DNA of 12,245 nucleotides, taken from positions 1-12,245 of the forward strand of contig JBNLET010000149.1 of assembly GCA_050305135.1 (NCBI GenBank). The letters run 5' to 3'. This document shows, in pieces, positions 1-8,400 of the stretch. Both the position numbers and the translations under genes were made by a program. Below the pieces are notes generated by a model that saw only the letters and a list, made by a program, of their open reading frames with translations, was not told where the DNA came from and searched no databases. The DNA is from Cognatazoarcus sp050305135. GTDB taxonomy: Bacteria; Pseudomonadota; Gammaproteobacteria; Burkholderiales; Rhodocyclaceae. How positions within the stretch are numbered: the first letter of the stretch is position 1; each line of letters begins with the position of its first letter.

Positions 1-797
1 CGCTGGCGATCGGAGCGGTACTGCTGTCGGCCTGCCAGTCGGTGCAGACCACGCGGGGCGGGGCGGTCGGCGTCGAGCGCAGCCAGTCGATGCTGGTGTC
101 CTCGGCCGAGATCGAGCAGGCCTCGGCCCAGCAGTACAAGCAGGTGATCGCCGCGGCGAAGGAAAAGAATGCCTTGAACGGCGACGCGGCGCAGGTGGGG
201 CGGGTGCGCGCGATCGCCGCTCGGCTGATTCCGCAGACCACGGTGTTTCGGCCCGATGCGGCGAAATGGCAGTGGGAGGTCAACGTGCTCGAGTCCGACC
301 AGCTCAACGCCTGGTGCATGGCCGGCGGCAAGATCGCCTTCTATTCGGGCCTGATCGAGAAGCTCGAACTGACCGATGCAGAGATTGCCGCGGTGATGGG
401 GCACGAGATCGCGCATGCGCTGCGCGAGCATGCGCGCGAGCGGGTGTCGCGTGCGATGGCCACCAACCTGGGCGTGGCGATCGTCGGTGCGGCGCTCGGC
501 ATCGGACAGGCCGGCAACGACCTGATGGGATCGCTTGCCAAGGTCACCTTCGAGCTGCCCAATTCTCGCCTGCACGAGACCGAGGCCGACCGCATCGGCG
601 TCGAGCTGGCGGCCCGCGCCGGCTTCGATCCGTATGCGGCGGTCGGGTTGTGGAAGAAGATGGCCAAGGTCTCCGAGGGCAGTCCGCCGCAGTTCCTGTC
701 GACCCACCCGTCGCACGACACGAGGCAGAAGGATCTGGCCCGCTATGCGGAGCGGGTGATGCCCCTCTATCGCGAGGCAAGTTCGGGAAAACCTTGA
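1..797 (+). CDS. M48 family metallopeptidase, lipoprotein (5' truncated by window edge)
   Basis: This is a zinc-dependent M48 endopeptidase, probably membrane-anchored in the periplasm and acting in envelope protein quality control, like LoiP/YcaL-type proteins. The reading frame is open from base 3, giving 264 visible residues, and the true start is upstream of the window. The first visible residues (LAIGAVLLSAC) are the hydrophobic core of a lipoprotein signal peptide ending in the lipobox LSAC, with the lipidated Cys at bases 33-35. A GTG at 42 lies downstream of that Cys and is therefore not the start. The HEIAH zinc motif is at bases 402-416 (H residues in HEXXH). The HETEADRIG motif at about 573 supplies the probable third zinc ligand (Glu). 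No TPR region follows the protease domain, so it is not BepA-like. It is separated from leuC by 81 nt and has no evident functional link to the leucine genes. Confidence 0.9.
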   Translation, partial: LAIGAVLLSACQSVQTTRGGAVGVERSQSMLVSSAEIEQASAQQYKQVIAAAKEKNALNGDAAQVGRVRAIAARLIPQTTVFRPDAAKWQWEVNVLESDQLNAWCMAGGKIAFYSGLIEKLELTDAEIAAVMGHEIAHALREHARERVSRAMATNLGVAIVGAALGIGQAGNDLMGSLAKVTFELPNSRLHETEADRIGVELAARAGFDPYAAVGLWKKMAKVSEGSPPQFLSTHPSHDTRQKDLARYAERVMPLYREASSGKP

Positions 798-818
798 GTT
801 TTTTGCCCCCGGGGGCGC

Positions 819-848
819 CTGTCAAATGTGCTCCGGCCGTGACATAAT
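819..848 (+). promoter_or_regulatory. Candidate sigma-70 promoter for leuC operon
   Basis: A -35-like CTGTCA (819-824, 4 of 6 consensus positions) and a -10-like CATAAT (843-848, 5 of 6) are separated by 18 nt. They lie in the only AT-richer patch between the peptidase stop and leuC. Transcription would start near 855, leaving a leader of only about 25 nt. That is too short for a leucine attenuator or leader peptide. This is predicted by eye only. Confidence 0.5.
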
Positions 849-867
849 CGGCATCCCCAAAAATTCC

Positions 868-872
868 GGAAG
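868..872 (+). promoter_or_regulatory. Ribosome binding site of leuC
   Basis: GGAAG lies 6 nt before the ATG at 879. It supports this start over any internal one. Confidence 0.6.
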
Positions 873-878
873 TTCGGG

Positions 879-2288
879 ATGCAAGCGCAGACGCTGTACG
901 AAAAGTTGTGGTCGAGTCACGTGGTGCACGAGGAATCCGACGGCACCGCACTGATCTACATCGATCGCCATCTGATCCACGAGGTCACCAGTCCGCAGGC
1001 CTTCGAGGACCTCAAGCTGGCCGGACGCAAGCCCTGGCGCATCGGTTCGATTGTCGCCACGGCGGACCACAACACGCCGACCGACCACTGGGACGAGGGC
1101 ATCAAGGATCCGGTCTCGCGCCAGCAGGTGGAGACGCTGGATGCCAACATCCGCGCCGTCGGCGCGCTCGCCTACTTTCCGTTCAAGGACGCTCGCCAGG
1201 GCATCGTGCATGTGGTCGGGCCGGAGAACGGCGCGACGCTGCCCGGCATGACCGTGGTGTGCGGCGACTCCCACACCTCGACCCATGGCGCGTTCGCCTG
1301 CATGGCCCACGGCATCGGTACCTCCGAGGTCGAGCACGTGCTGGCGACCCAGTGCCTGATCCAGAAGCGCTCCAAGACCATGCTGATCCGCGTCGACGGC
1401 CCGCTCGGCAAGGGCGTCACCGCGAAGGACGGGGCGCTGGCCATCATCGGCCGCATCGGTACCGCCGGCGGTACCGGCTACGCGATCGAATTCGGCGGCT
1501 CGACGATGCGCGCGCTGTCGATGGAAGGCCGCATGACGGTCTGCAACATGGCCATCGAAGCCGGCGCGCGGATGGGCTTCGTGGCGGTGGACGACACCAC
1601 GATCGAGTACCTGAAGGGGCGCCCGTTCGCACCCAGCGGCGCCGACTGGGACAAGGCGGTGGCCTACTGGCGCACGCTCACGTCGGACGACGGCGCGCGC
1701 TTCGACCAGGTGGTCGAGCTGCGGGCCGAACAGATCCAGCCGCAGGTCACCTGGGGCACCTCGCCGGAGATGGTGACCGGCATCGGCGGACGGGTGCCGA
1801 ACCCGGCCGAGGAGAAGGATCCGGTGCGCCGGGAGGGCATGGAGCGGGCGCTGCAGTACATGGGGCTGAACCCGAACACGCCGATCGCCGAAGTGCGTAT
1901 CGACAAGGTCTTCATCGGCTCGTGCACCAACTCGCGCATCGAGGACCTGCGCCAGGCGGCGGCGGTGGTGCGCGGCCGGCGCAAGGCCGACAACGTCAAG
2001 CTGGCGCTGGTGGTGCCGGGCTCCGGCCTGGTCAAGCGCCAGGCCGAGTCCGAGGGGCTGGACAAGATCTTCACCGCGGCCGGCTTCGAATGGCGCGAGC
2101 CGGGCTGTTCGATGTGCCTGGCGATGAACGCCGACCGGCTGGAGCCGGGCGAGCGCTGCGCATCGACCTCGAACCGCAACTTCGAGGGCCGGCAGGGCGC
2201 CGGCGGGCGCACCCATCTGGTCAGCCCGGTGATGGCCGCCGCGGCCGCCATCGCCGGCCGCTTCGCCGACGTGCGCGAAGTGCTCTGA
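879..2288 (+). CDS. leuC: 3-isopropylmalate dehydratase large subunit
   Basis: This is the large subunit of the LeuCD isomerase, a cytoplasmic aconitase-family enzyme that interconverts 2- and 3-isopropylmalate in leucine synthesis. At 469 residues it is the usual bacterial LeuC length. Recognisable family blocks, in order, are ATADHNTPTDHW, VCGDSHTSTHGAF, GIGTSEVEHVLATQ, FIGSCTNSRIEDL and EPGCSMCLAMN. The three [4Fe-4S] cluster cysteines are Cys349 (in SCTNS) and Cys410 and Cys413 (in CSMC). It starts at the ATG with GGAAG upstream and stops 22 nt before leuD, its obligate partner. Nothing is truncated. The long open frames on the opposite strand across this gene are composition shadows. Confidence 0.98.
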   Translation: MQAQTLYEKLWSSHVVHEESDGTALIYIDRHLIHEVTSPQAFEDLKLAGRKPWRIGSIVATADHNTPTDHWDEGIKDPVSRQQVETLDANIRAVGALAYFPFKDARQGIVHVVGPENGATLPGMTVVCGDSHTSTHGAFACMAHGIGTSEVEHVLATQCLIQKRSKTMLIRVDGPLGKGVTAKDGALAIIGRIGTAGGTGYAIEFGGSTMRALSMEGRMTVCNMAIEAGARMGFVAVDDTTIEYLKGRPFAPSGADWDKAVAYWRTLTSDDGARFDQVVELRAEQIQPQVTWGTSPEMVTGIGGRVPNPAEEKDPVRREGMERALQYMGLNPNTPIAEVRIDKVFIGSCTNSRIEDLRQAAAVVRGRRKADNVKLALVVPGSGLVKRQAESEGLDKIFTAAGFEWREPGCSMCLAMNADRLEPGERCASTSNRNFEGRQGAGGRTHLVSPVMAAAAAIAGRFADVREVL

Positions 2289-2296
2289 ACCGCCGC

Positions 2297-2301
2297 AAGG
2301 A
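2297..2301 (+). promoter_or_regulatory. Ribosome binding site of leuD
   Basis: AAGGA in the 22-nt leuC-leuD spacer, 9 nt before the leuD ATG. Confidence 0.6.
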
Positions 2302-2310
2302 CAGCAAGCA

Positions 2311-2949
2311 ATGGAAGCATTCACGATTCTCGACGGCCTGGTCGCTCCGCTCGACCGCAACAACGTCGACACCGACGCGATCATCCCGAAGCAGTTCCTG
2401 AAGTCGATCAAGCGCTCGGGCTTCGGCCCCAATGCGTTCGACGAGTGGCGCTACATGGACCAGGGCGAGCCGGGCATGGACAACTCGAAGCGCCCGCTGA
2501 ACCCCAATTTCGTGCTCAACCAGCAGCGCTACCAGGGCGCGTCGATCCTGCTCGCGCGGGCCAACTTCGGCTGCGGATCGAGCCGCGAGCATGCGCCGTG
2601 GGCGCTGCTCGACTACGGCTTCCGGGTGATCCTGGCCGAATCCTTCGCCGACATCTTCTACAACAACTGCTTCAAGAACGGCGTCCTGCCGATCGTGCTG
2701 CCGAAGGCCGAGATGGACGCGCTGTTCGGGCTGGTCGAGCATTCGCCCGGCTACCGTCTGAAGGTGGACCTGCCGACCCAGCTGATCAGCCGGCCGGACG
2801 GCCACGGCATTCCGTTCGAGGTCGACCCGTTCCGCAAGGAATGCCTGATCAACGGCTGGGACGACATCGGCCTGACGCTGCGCCACGCGGACAAGATCCG
2901 CGAATTCGAAGAGCGCCGGCGCGCCGAGCATCCCTACTATTTTTCCTGA
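2311..2949 (+). CDS. leuD: 3-isopropylmalate dehydratase small subunit
   Basis: This is the small (swivel-domain) subunit that completes the LeuCD isopropylmalate isomerase. It is 212 residues, matching the proteobacterial LeuD family. The N-terminus (FTILDGLVAPLDRNNVDTDA) and the substrate-loop motif NFGCGSSREHAPWAL near residues 86-100 are diagnostic, and the IFYNNCFKNGVLPI block follows. It is co-directional with leuC at 22 nt and is followed after 43 nt by leuB, so it is almost certainly co-transcribed. In some betaproteobacteria a small entericidin-like gene sits near this junction. None is present here. Confidence 0.98.
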   Translation: MEAFTILDGLVAPLDRNNVDTDAIIPKQFLKSIKRSGFGPNAFDEWRYMDQGEPGMDNSKRPLNPNFVLNQQRYQGASILLARANFGCGSSREHAPWALLDYGFRVILAESFADIFYNNCFKNGVLPIVLPKAEMDALFGLVEHSPGYRLKVDLPTQLISRPDGHGIPFEVDPFRKECLINGWDDIGLTLRHADKIREFEERRRAEHPYYFS

Positions 2950-2954
2950 TTTCA

Positions 2955-2974
2955 CCGCCGCCGTCAGGCGGCGG
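2955..2974 (+). other. Perfect 8-bp GC hairpin in leuD-leuB spacer
   Basis: CCGCCGCC (2955-2962), loop GTCA, then GGCGGCGG (2967-2974) form a perfect stem starting 5 nt after the leuD stop. No T-run follows, so it is not an intrinsic terminator. It could stabilise mRNA, pause polymerase or tune leuB expression. It ends 7 nt before the leuB Shine-Dalgarno and does not cover it. Confidence 0.6.
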
Positions 2975-2981
2975 CCAAGCT

Positions 2982-2986
2982 GAGAG
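2982..2986 (+). promoter_or_regulatory. Ribosome binding site of leuB
   Basis: A GAGAGGA-type purine tract sits just upstream of the ATG at 2993, spacing about 5-6 nt. It fixes the leuB start. Confidence 0.65.
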
Positions 2987-2992
2987 GACTGC

Positions 2993-4054
2993 ATGAAGAT
3001 CTGCGTACTTCCGGGCGATGGTATCGGTCCGGAGATCATGGCCCAGGCCGTGCGCGTGCTGGAAGCATTGCGCAGCGACGGCCTGTCGATCGAAACCGAG
3101 GAGGCTTGCATCGGCGGCTGCGCCGTCGACGCCGACGGCGTGCCGCTGCCGGACGCCACGCTGGCGCTGGCGAAGGCTTCCGACGCGGTGCTGCTGGGCG
3201 CCGTCGGCGGGCCGAAATGGGACGGGCTGGCGCGCGAGCTGCGGCCGGAACGGGGCCTGCTCGGCATCCGCAAGTCGCTCGAGCTGTTCGCCAACCTGCG
3301 TCCGGCGATCCTCTATCCGGAGCTGGCCAACGCCTCGACGCTGAAGCCGGAGGTGGTGGCCGGGCTCGACATCATGATCGTGCGCGAGCTGACCGGGGAC
3401 ATCTACTTCGGCCAGCCGCGCGGCATCGAACAGCGCGACGGCGAGAAGGTCGGCTACAACACGATGATCTACAGCGAGAGCGAGATCCGACGCATTGCGC
3501 GGGTGTCGTTCGAGATCGCGATGAAGCGCAACCGCCGGCTGTGCTCGGTGGACAAGATGAACGTGCTCGAATGCACCCAGCTGTGGCGCGACGTGGTGAG
3601 CGAGGTGGCGCAGGAGTTTCCCGCGGTGGAACTGTCCCACATGCTGGTGGACAACGCCGCGATGCAGCTGGTGCGCAACCCGAAGCAGTTCGACGTGATG
3701 GTGACCGGCAACATGTTCGGCGACATCCTGTCCGACGAGGCCTCGATGCTGACCGGCTCGATCGGCATGCTGCCGTCGGCCTCGCTGGACGCCGACAACA
3801 AGGGTATGTACGAGCCGAGCCACGGCTCGGCGCCCGACATCGCCGGCCAGGGCTTGGCCAATCCGCTGGCGACGATCCTCTCGGTGGCGATGATGATGCG
3901 CTACACCTTCGCGCAGGAAGAGGCCGCCGGCAGGATCGAGGGTGCGGTCAAGAAGGTGCTTGCCGATGGCCTGCGGACCGCCGATATTTACGAAAGCGGC
4001 ACGCGCAAGGTGGGTACCGCCGAAATGGGCGATGCCGTGCTGGCCGCGCTGTGA
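2993..4054 (+). CDS. leuB: 3-isopropylmalate dehydrogenase
   Basis: This NAD-dependent cytoplasmic enzyme oxidises and decarboxylates 3-isopropylmalate to 2-oxoisocaproate, the last dedicated step before transamination to leucine. It is 353 residues, a normal length. It opens with KICVLPGDGIGPEIM. The family signature LTGDIYFGQPRG is near residues 132-143. Catalytic Lys188 lies in DKMNVLE. Metal-binding acidic residues are Asp220 (LVDNAAMQ), Asp244 and Asp248 (NMFGDILSDEASML). The cofactor-binding EPSHGSAPDIAGQG loop is also intact. A good RBS precedes the ATG. It is 43 nt after leuD and 36 nt before asd, consistent with one leuCDB-asd transcript. Confidence 0.98.
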   Translation: MKICVLPGDGIGPEIMAQAVRVLEALRSDGLSIETEEACIGGCAVDADGVPLPDATLALAKASDAVLLGAVGGPKWDGLARELRPERGLLGIRKSLELFANLRPAILYPELANASTLKPEVVAGLDIMIVRELTGDIYFGQPRGIEQRDGEKVGYNTMIYSESEIRRIARVSFEIAMKRNRRLCSVDKMNVLECTQLWRDVVSEVAQEFPAVELSHMLVDNAAMQLVRNPKQFDVMVTGNMFGDILSDEASMLTGSIGMLPSASLDADNKGMYEPSHGSAPDIAGQGLANPLATILSVAMMMRYTFAQEEAAGRIEGAVKKVLADGLRTADIYESGTRKVGTAEMGDAVLAAL

Positions 4055-4090
4055 GGCGGACGGCGATTCAACAGACAGGATGACGGAAAG

Positions 4091-5203
4091 ATGAAGCGAG
4101 TAGGACTGGTAGGCTGGCGGGGCATGGTGGGATCCGTGCTGATGCAACGGATGCGCGAGGAGAACGATTTCGCCGGCATCGAGCCGGTGTTCTTCACCAC
4201 CTCCAACGTCGGCGGCGCCTCGCCGAACTTCGGCAAGGAAGCGCCGCCGCTGAAGGACGCCAGGAGCGTCGACGAGCTGAAGGCGATGGACATCATCGTC
4301 ACCTGCCAGGGCGGCGACTACACCAACGAGGTCTATCCGCAGCTGCGCGCGGCCGGCTGGCAGGGTCACTGGATCGATGCGGCCTCGGCGCTGCGCATGA
4401 AGGACGCCTCGGTGATCGTCCTCGATCCGGTCAACATGGACGTCATCAAGAACGCGCTGGCCAAGGGCGGCCGGGACTGGATCGGCGGCAACTGCACGGT
4501 GTCGCTGATGCTGATGGCACTGGGCGGCCTGTTCCAGAACAAGCTGGTGGACTGGGCGACCTCGATGACCTACCAGGCGGCTTCCGGCGCCGGCGCGAAA
4601 AACATGCGCGAGCTGCTGGCCCAGATGGGCGCGCTCGAAGCCAGCGTCAAGCCGCTGCTGGACGAGCCGGCCTCGGCGATCCTCGACATCGACCGCCAGG
4701 TGTCGGCGGCGATGCGCTCGGGAGACTTCCCCACCGCCCATTTCGGCGTGCCGCTGGGCGGCTCGCTGATCCCCTGGATCGACAAGGATCTCGGCAACGG
4801 CCAGAGCCGCGAGGAGTGGAAGGGCGGCGCCGAAACCAACAAGATCCTCGGCCTCGAAGCAAGCCCGATCCCGATCGACGGCCTGTGCGTACGCATCGGT
4901 GCGATGCGCTGTCATAGCCAGGCCATGACAATCAAGCTAAAGAATGACGTCCCCTGTGACGAAATAGAGGCAATGCTGGCCACGGCCAACGACTGGGTCA
5001 AGGTCGTACCGAACCAGCGGGAAGTCACCATGCGCGATCTCACGCCTGCAGCGGTGACCGGCACGCTGACCGTACCAGTCGGTCGCGTGCGCAAGATGGC
5101 GATGGGCGGCGAGTACATTTCCGCCTTTACGGTAGGGGACCAGTTGCTCTGGGGGGCGGCAGAACCGCTGCGCAGAATGCTGGATATCCTGCTGGATGCC
5201 TGA
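4091..5203 (+). CDS. asd: Aspartate-semialdehyde dehydrogenase
   Basis: This enzyme reduces aspartyl phosphate to aspartate semialdehyde with NADPH, at the branch point for lysine/diaminopimelate, methionine and threonine. It is 370 residues and of the long Gram-negative (E. coli-like) type. It begins with the nucleotide-binding loop VGLVGWRGMVGS. The active-site Cys135 is in GGNCTVSLMLM and the catalytic His275 is in RIGAMRCHSQAMTIKL. The substrate region QAASGAGAKNMREL is intact. The start ATG is preceded by AGGA and GGAAAG purine tracts. It is the last gene before an intrinsic terminator. The stretch after about base 4913 has markedly less GC-biased codons (CTA, ATA, several GTA, GCA, CCA, AGA) than the rest of the gene, yet the protein motifs continue normally. 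Confidence 0.98.
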   Translation: MKRVGLVGWRGMVGSVLMQRMREENDFAGIEPVFFTTSNVGGASPNFGKEAPPLKDARSVDELKAMDIIVTCQGGDYTNEVYPQLRAAGWQGHWIDAASALRMKDASVIVLDPVNMDVIKNALAKGGRDWIGGNCTVSLMLMALGGLFQNKLVDWATSMTYQAASGAGAKNMRELLAQMGALEASVKPLLDEPASAILDIDRQVSAAMRSGDFPTAHFGVPLGGSLIPWIDKDLGNGQSREEWKGGAETNKILGLEASPIPIDGLCVRIGAMRCHSQAMTIKLKNDVPCDEIEAMLATANDWVKVVPNQREVTMRDLTPAAVTGTLTVPVGRVRKMAMGGEYISAFTVGDQLLWGAAEPLRRMLDILLDA

Positions 5204-5207
5204 CGGC

Positions 5208-5226
5208 TCCGGGGCTGCGCCCCGGA
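5208..5226 (+). other. 8-bp GC hairpin after asd stop
   Basis: TCCGGGGC, loop TGC, then GCCCCGGA form a perfect stem starting 4 nt after the asd stop. It has no T-tract, so by itself it is not a terminator. It probably protects the 3' end or acts with the terminator that follows. Confidence 0.55.
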
Positions 5227-5234
5227 CGGTACGA

Positions 5235-5277
5235 GGAAGGGCCGCATGGTTTGTATCAACCGGCGGCTCTTTCTTTT
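5235..5277 (+). terminator. Intrinsic terminator of leuCDB-asd
   Basis: The lower stem pairs 5235-5245 with 5263-5273 (core GCCGC/GCGGC, plus A-T and G-U pairs). The upper stem pairs GGTT (5248-5251) with AACC (5258-5261) around a 6-nt loop, with one bulge between them. It runs into TTTCTTTT at 5270-5277. It sits 31 nt past the asd stop, which is the right position for the operon end. Confidence 0.8.
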
Positions 5278-5414
5278 GCGACCGCCTACGGATTTTGCGC
5301 GATGTTGCGACGATGCCCGGCGAGCATGCTTAGAAACGTTCTTAGCTTGCTAGCCTAAGTGCATGATGTTAAGTTCGATCACCTCCGAAAATCCGGCCTG
5401 GGACTGCGATTTCG
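5278..5414 (+). promoter_or_regulatory. fimV upstream leader with CTTAG repeats; promoter not resolved
   Basis: This 137-nt gap must hold the fimV promoter if the terminator before it is efficient. CTTAG occurs at 5329-5333 and 5341-5345, and its inverse CTAAG at 5355-5359. Between them are a near-palindrome AGAA-ACG-TTCT (5332-5342) and the palindrome GCTAGC (5349-5354). Possible -35 elements are TTGCGA (5305-5310) and TTGCTA (5347-5352), but neither has a -10 better than about half consensus at the right distance. The RBS is weak: GGGA at 5400-5403, 11 nt before the ATG. Confidence 0.4.
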
Positions 5415-8400
5415 ATGACCATCATGAATAGTTCGCTCAAGAAGACCCTGCTGGCGGCGAGCCTGGCGGCTCTCCCTCTTTCGCTCAACGCGGCCGGACT
5501 TGGGCGCATTAATGTCCTCAGCGCGCTCGGGCAGCCACTGAACGCCGAGATCGAGGTCCAGGCCGGCGCTGAGGAGATCTCCTCGATGACGGCACGGATG
5601 GCCCCGCCGGACGTCTTCCAGCAGTCCAGCGTGCCGTTTGCACCGGTCATCAGCCTGATCCGGGTCGGCGTCGAGCCACGTGGGTCCGGCGCCGTCATCA
5701 AGTTGAGCAGCGAGCGGCCGGTCAGCGAGCCCTTCGTCGACATGGTGGTCGAACTGAACTGGGCCAACGGCAAGCTGATTCGCGAATACACTTTCCTGCT
5801 GGATCCGGCCATTGCGTCCGGCAAGGCGGTCGGTGCCGTCGCAGCTCCGCAGGCGCCCAAGGCCGCCGCAGCCGCGCCGGCGGCCCCGGCGGGCAAGCCG
5901 ATGGCGGCGACTGCGCCCAGCCAGACCGTCGCGCCGGCGATGGCCGCCGACAGCTACCGGGTCGCGCGCGGCGATACGTTGAGCAAGATCGCCAGGGCCA
6001 GCAAGCCGCAGGGCGTCTCGCTGGAGCAGATGCTGGTGGCGCTGCTGCGGCGCAATCCGGACGCGTTCGCGAACAACAACATGAACCGGCTGAAGGCCGG
6101 GCGCATCCTTAGCATCCCGTCTGCCTCGGACGCGGCAGGCATCGCGCAGGCCGAGGCCAAGCGTGAAGTCGTCGCCCAGGCCGCCGATTTCAATGCCTAC
6201 CGCCGCCGACTGGCCGAATCGGTACGCAGCGAGGCACCGTCGGATACCGCCGAAAGCCAGCAGCAGGGCAGCGGATTGATCAAGCCGCGCATCGCCGAGG
6301 CGCCCAAGCCGGGGGACGAGGCTCGCGACAAGGTGCGCGTCTCGAAGACCGAGATGGGCCAAGGCGGTGCCGCCGGCGGTGCCTCCGAGCGCTTGCGCAT
6401 GCTCGAGGAAGACCTGGCCGCCCGCGACCGGGCCTTGCAGGAGGCCAACGACAGGCTGGCCGAACTCGAGCGCAACATTGCGGAGCTGCAAAAGCTGGTC
6501 GAACTGAAGAGCCAGGGACTTGCCCAGGCTCAGCAAAGTGCCGAAAAGGCCGTGGCCGGACAGGCCGCGGAGCCGGCCCCGGCCGAACCGGCTCCCGCGC
6601 CAGCCGAGCCGGCAGCGGCAGAGCCCAGCGCCGAATCAGCGGCGCCGGCGGCCGTCGCCCAGCCGACCGAACCGGCGGCGGCCGAGCTCGCCCCGGCGCC
6701 CGCCGAACCGCAACCGGCGCCGGTCGAACAGCCGCCCGCGCCGGTCGAACAGCCACCCGCGGCGGTCGAACCACCACCGCCTCCGCCGGCACCCAAGCCG
6801 GCGCCGAAGCCCGTCCCACCCCCCGAGCCGGTCGCGGCGCCCAGCTTCCTCGACGATCTGCTCGGCAATCCGATGCTGCTGGCGGCCGGAGGTGGTCTGA
6901 TCGCGCTGCTGGTGGCGCTCGGCGTCATGCGCTCGCGCAAGAAGGGCGCCGCGACCGAGTCCCAGCTCGCGATGGGCGCGCCGTCGGAACTCTCGATGGG
7001 TGGTGGCTCGGTCTTCGGCACCAGCGGCGGGCAGAGCGTGAATACCGGTTCGAGCGTGATCCAGACCGACTTCAGCCAGTCCGGCATGTCCGCCATCGAT
7101 GCCGACGAGGGTGTCGATCCGGTCGCCGAGGCCGACGTCTACATGGCCTACGGGCGGGATGCCCAGGCCGAGGAAATCCTGCTCGACGCATTGAAGGCGG
7201 ATCCATCGCGTGCCGCGGTGCATCTGAAACTTCTGGAGATCTATGCCCAGCGCAACAGTACGGCGCAGTTCGAGGCCACCGCTTCCGAGCTGTATTCGCG
7301 CACAGGGGGGCAGGGCGACGACTGGAGCCGCGCGGCCGAGATGGGTCGCAAGCTCGATCCCGAGAACCCGCTCTATTCGGCGGCCGGTGGTGCCGCAGCG
7401 GCGGCTGCGGCGGCCAGCGTGAGCGAATCGATGAAGCCGACGATGGCCAAGGTGCCGGAATCTGCCGGCGACGAGGCGCAGGACGATGAGCAGATGTCGG
7501 CGCTCGATTTCCCGCCGCACGCCGAGAAGCCCGAGATCGAAGGCGCCAGTGCCAAGCTGAAGGATACTTGGGCGATGCCGGGCGATCTGAGCCAGTTCGG
7601 CGAAAGCCAGGGCGACCTGACCGCCTCCGGTGGACTGTCGCAATCGACCAGCAGCGCGCTCGATTTCAACCTCGACCTGGGCGATGCGCTGGAGGCCGAA
7701 GAGCCGGTTGCGGAACAACGCGGGCCTGCAACGGAAGGTGGCGGCGTCAGCCCGTCGGCTGCCATCAGCGATTCGACCGTCAAGCTGTCGGCCGCCGACC
7801 TTTCGAGCGACGCGGACGAGTCGACGCTCATCAAGGCCCAGACACCGGAAGACGACCTGGTGCTGGCGGACGCCAGCGAGACGACACTCGAGTTCGACCT
7901 CGATTTCAATGAGGACGAGCAGGATGCCGCGGCCGAGCCCGGCGCAGCGGCGGAAGCCGAGTTGCCCGGCCTGGACCCGAGCGTCGATGAAACGGCCGGG
8001 CAGGAGCCCGTCGTAGACCAGATGGCCTCGGGTGCGATGGATTCGGCGCTCGACTTCGATCTCGACGTCTCCGACGTCGAGGGTGGTGGGGCATCGCCGG
8101 GGTCGCAAGCGGCCGAATCGCCGCAGGCGGAGGTGCCGGATCTGTCCTTCGATCTGCCGCCGGCCGAGAAGGCGAGTGCCGAACGGTCCGCCGCCGAAGC
8201 GTCGGCCGAGGAGGAAGACGCACAGGTGGATCTGAGTGCGACGATCGCCAATCCGGTCGCAGACAAGGGCGCGGAAGAGATGGCGACCGATCTGGAGCAA
8301 AGCAGCTTCGACGGCACGCTGCTCGACTTCGATTTCGAACTCGACAAGCCCGGCGTCGCCGAGGTGCCGGACGTGGAAGCCACTGCGCTGGACATTTCGG

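Noticed and set aside
805..816. Palindrome GCCCCCGGGGGC after the peptidase stop as a terminator
   Set aside because: The palindrome has no loop and its T-run lies before it, not after, so it does not form a + strand intrinsic terminator.
849..878. Leucine attenuator or leader peptide upstream of leuC
   Set aside because: The leader predicted from the candidate promoter is only about 25 nt, with no Leu-codon-rich short frame and no terminator/antiterminator pair.
822..2432. 536-codon open frame on the - strand opposite leuC
   Set aside because: Low-complexity Arg/Ala/His-rich translation with no recognisable domain. It lies wholly antisense to a confident leuC, as expected from high GC3.
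2849..4915. 688-codon open frame on the - strand across leuB and asd
   Set aside because: It spans several genuine genes and a spacer, is His/Gln/Arg-rich with no family motifs, and is explained by codon bias of the + strand genes.
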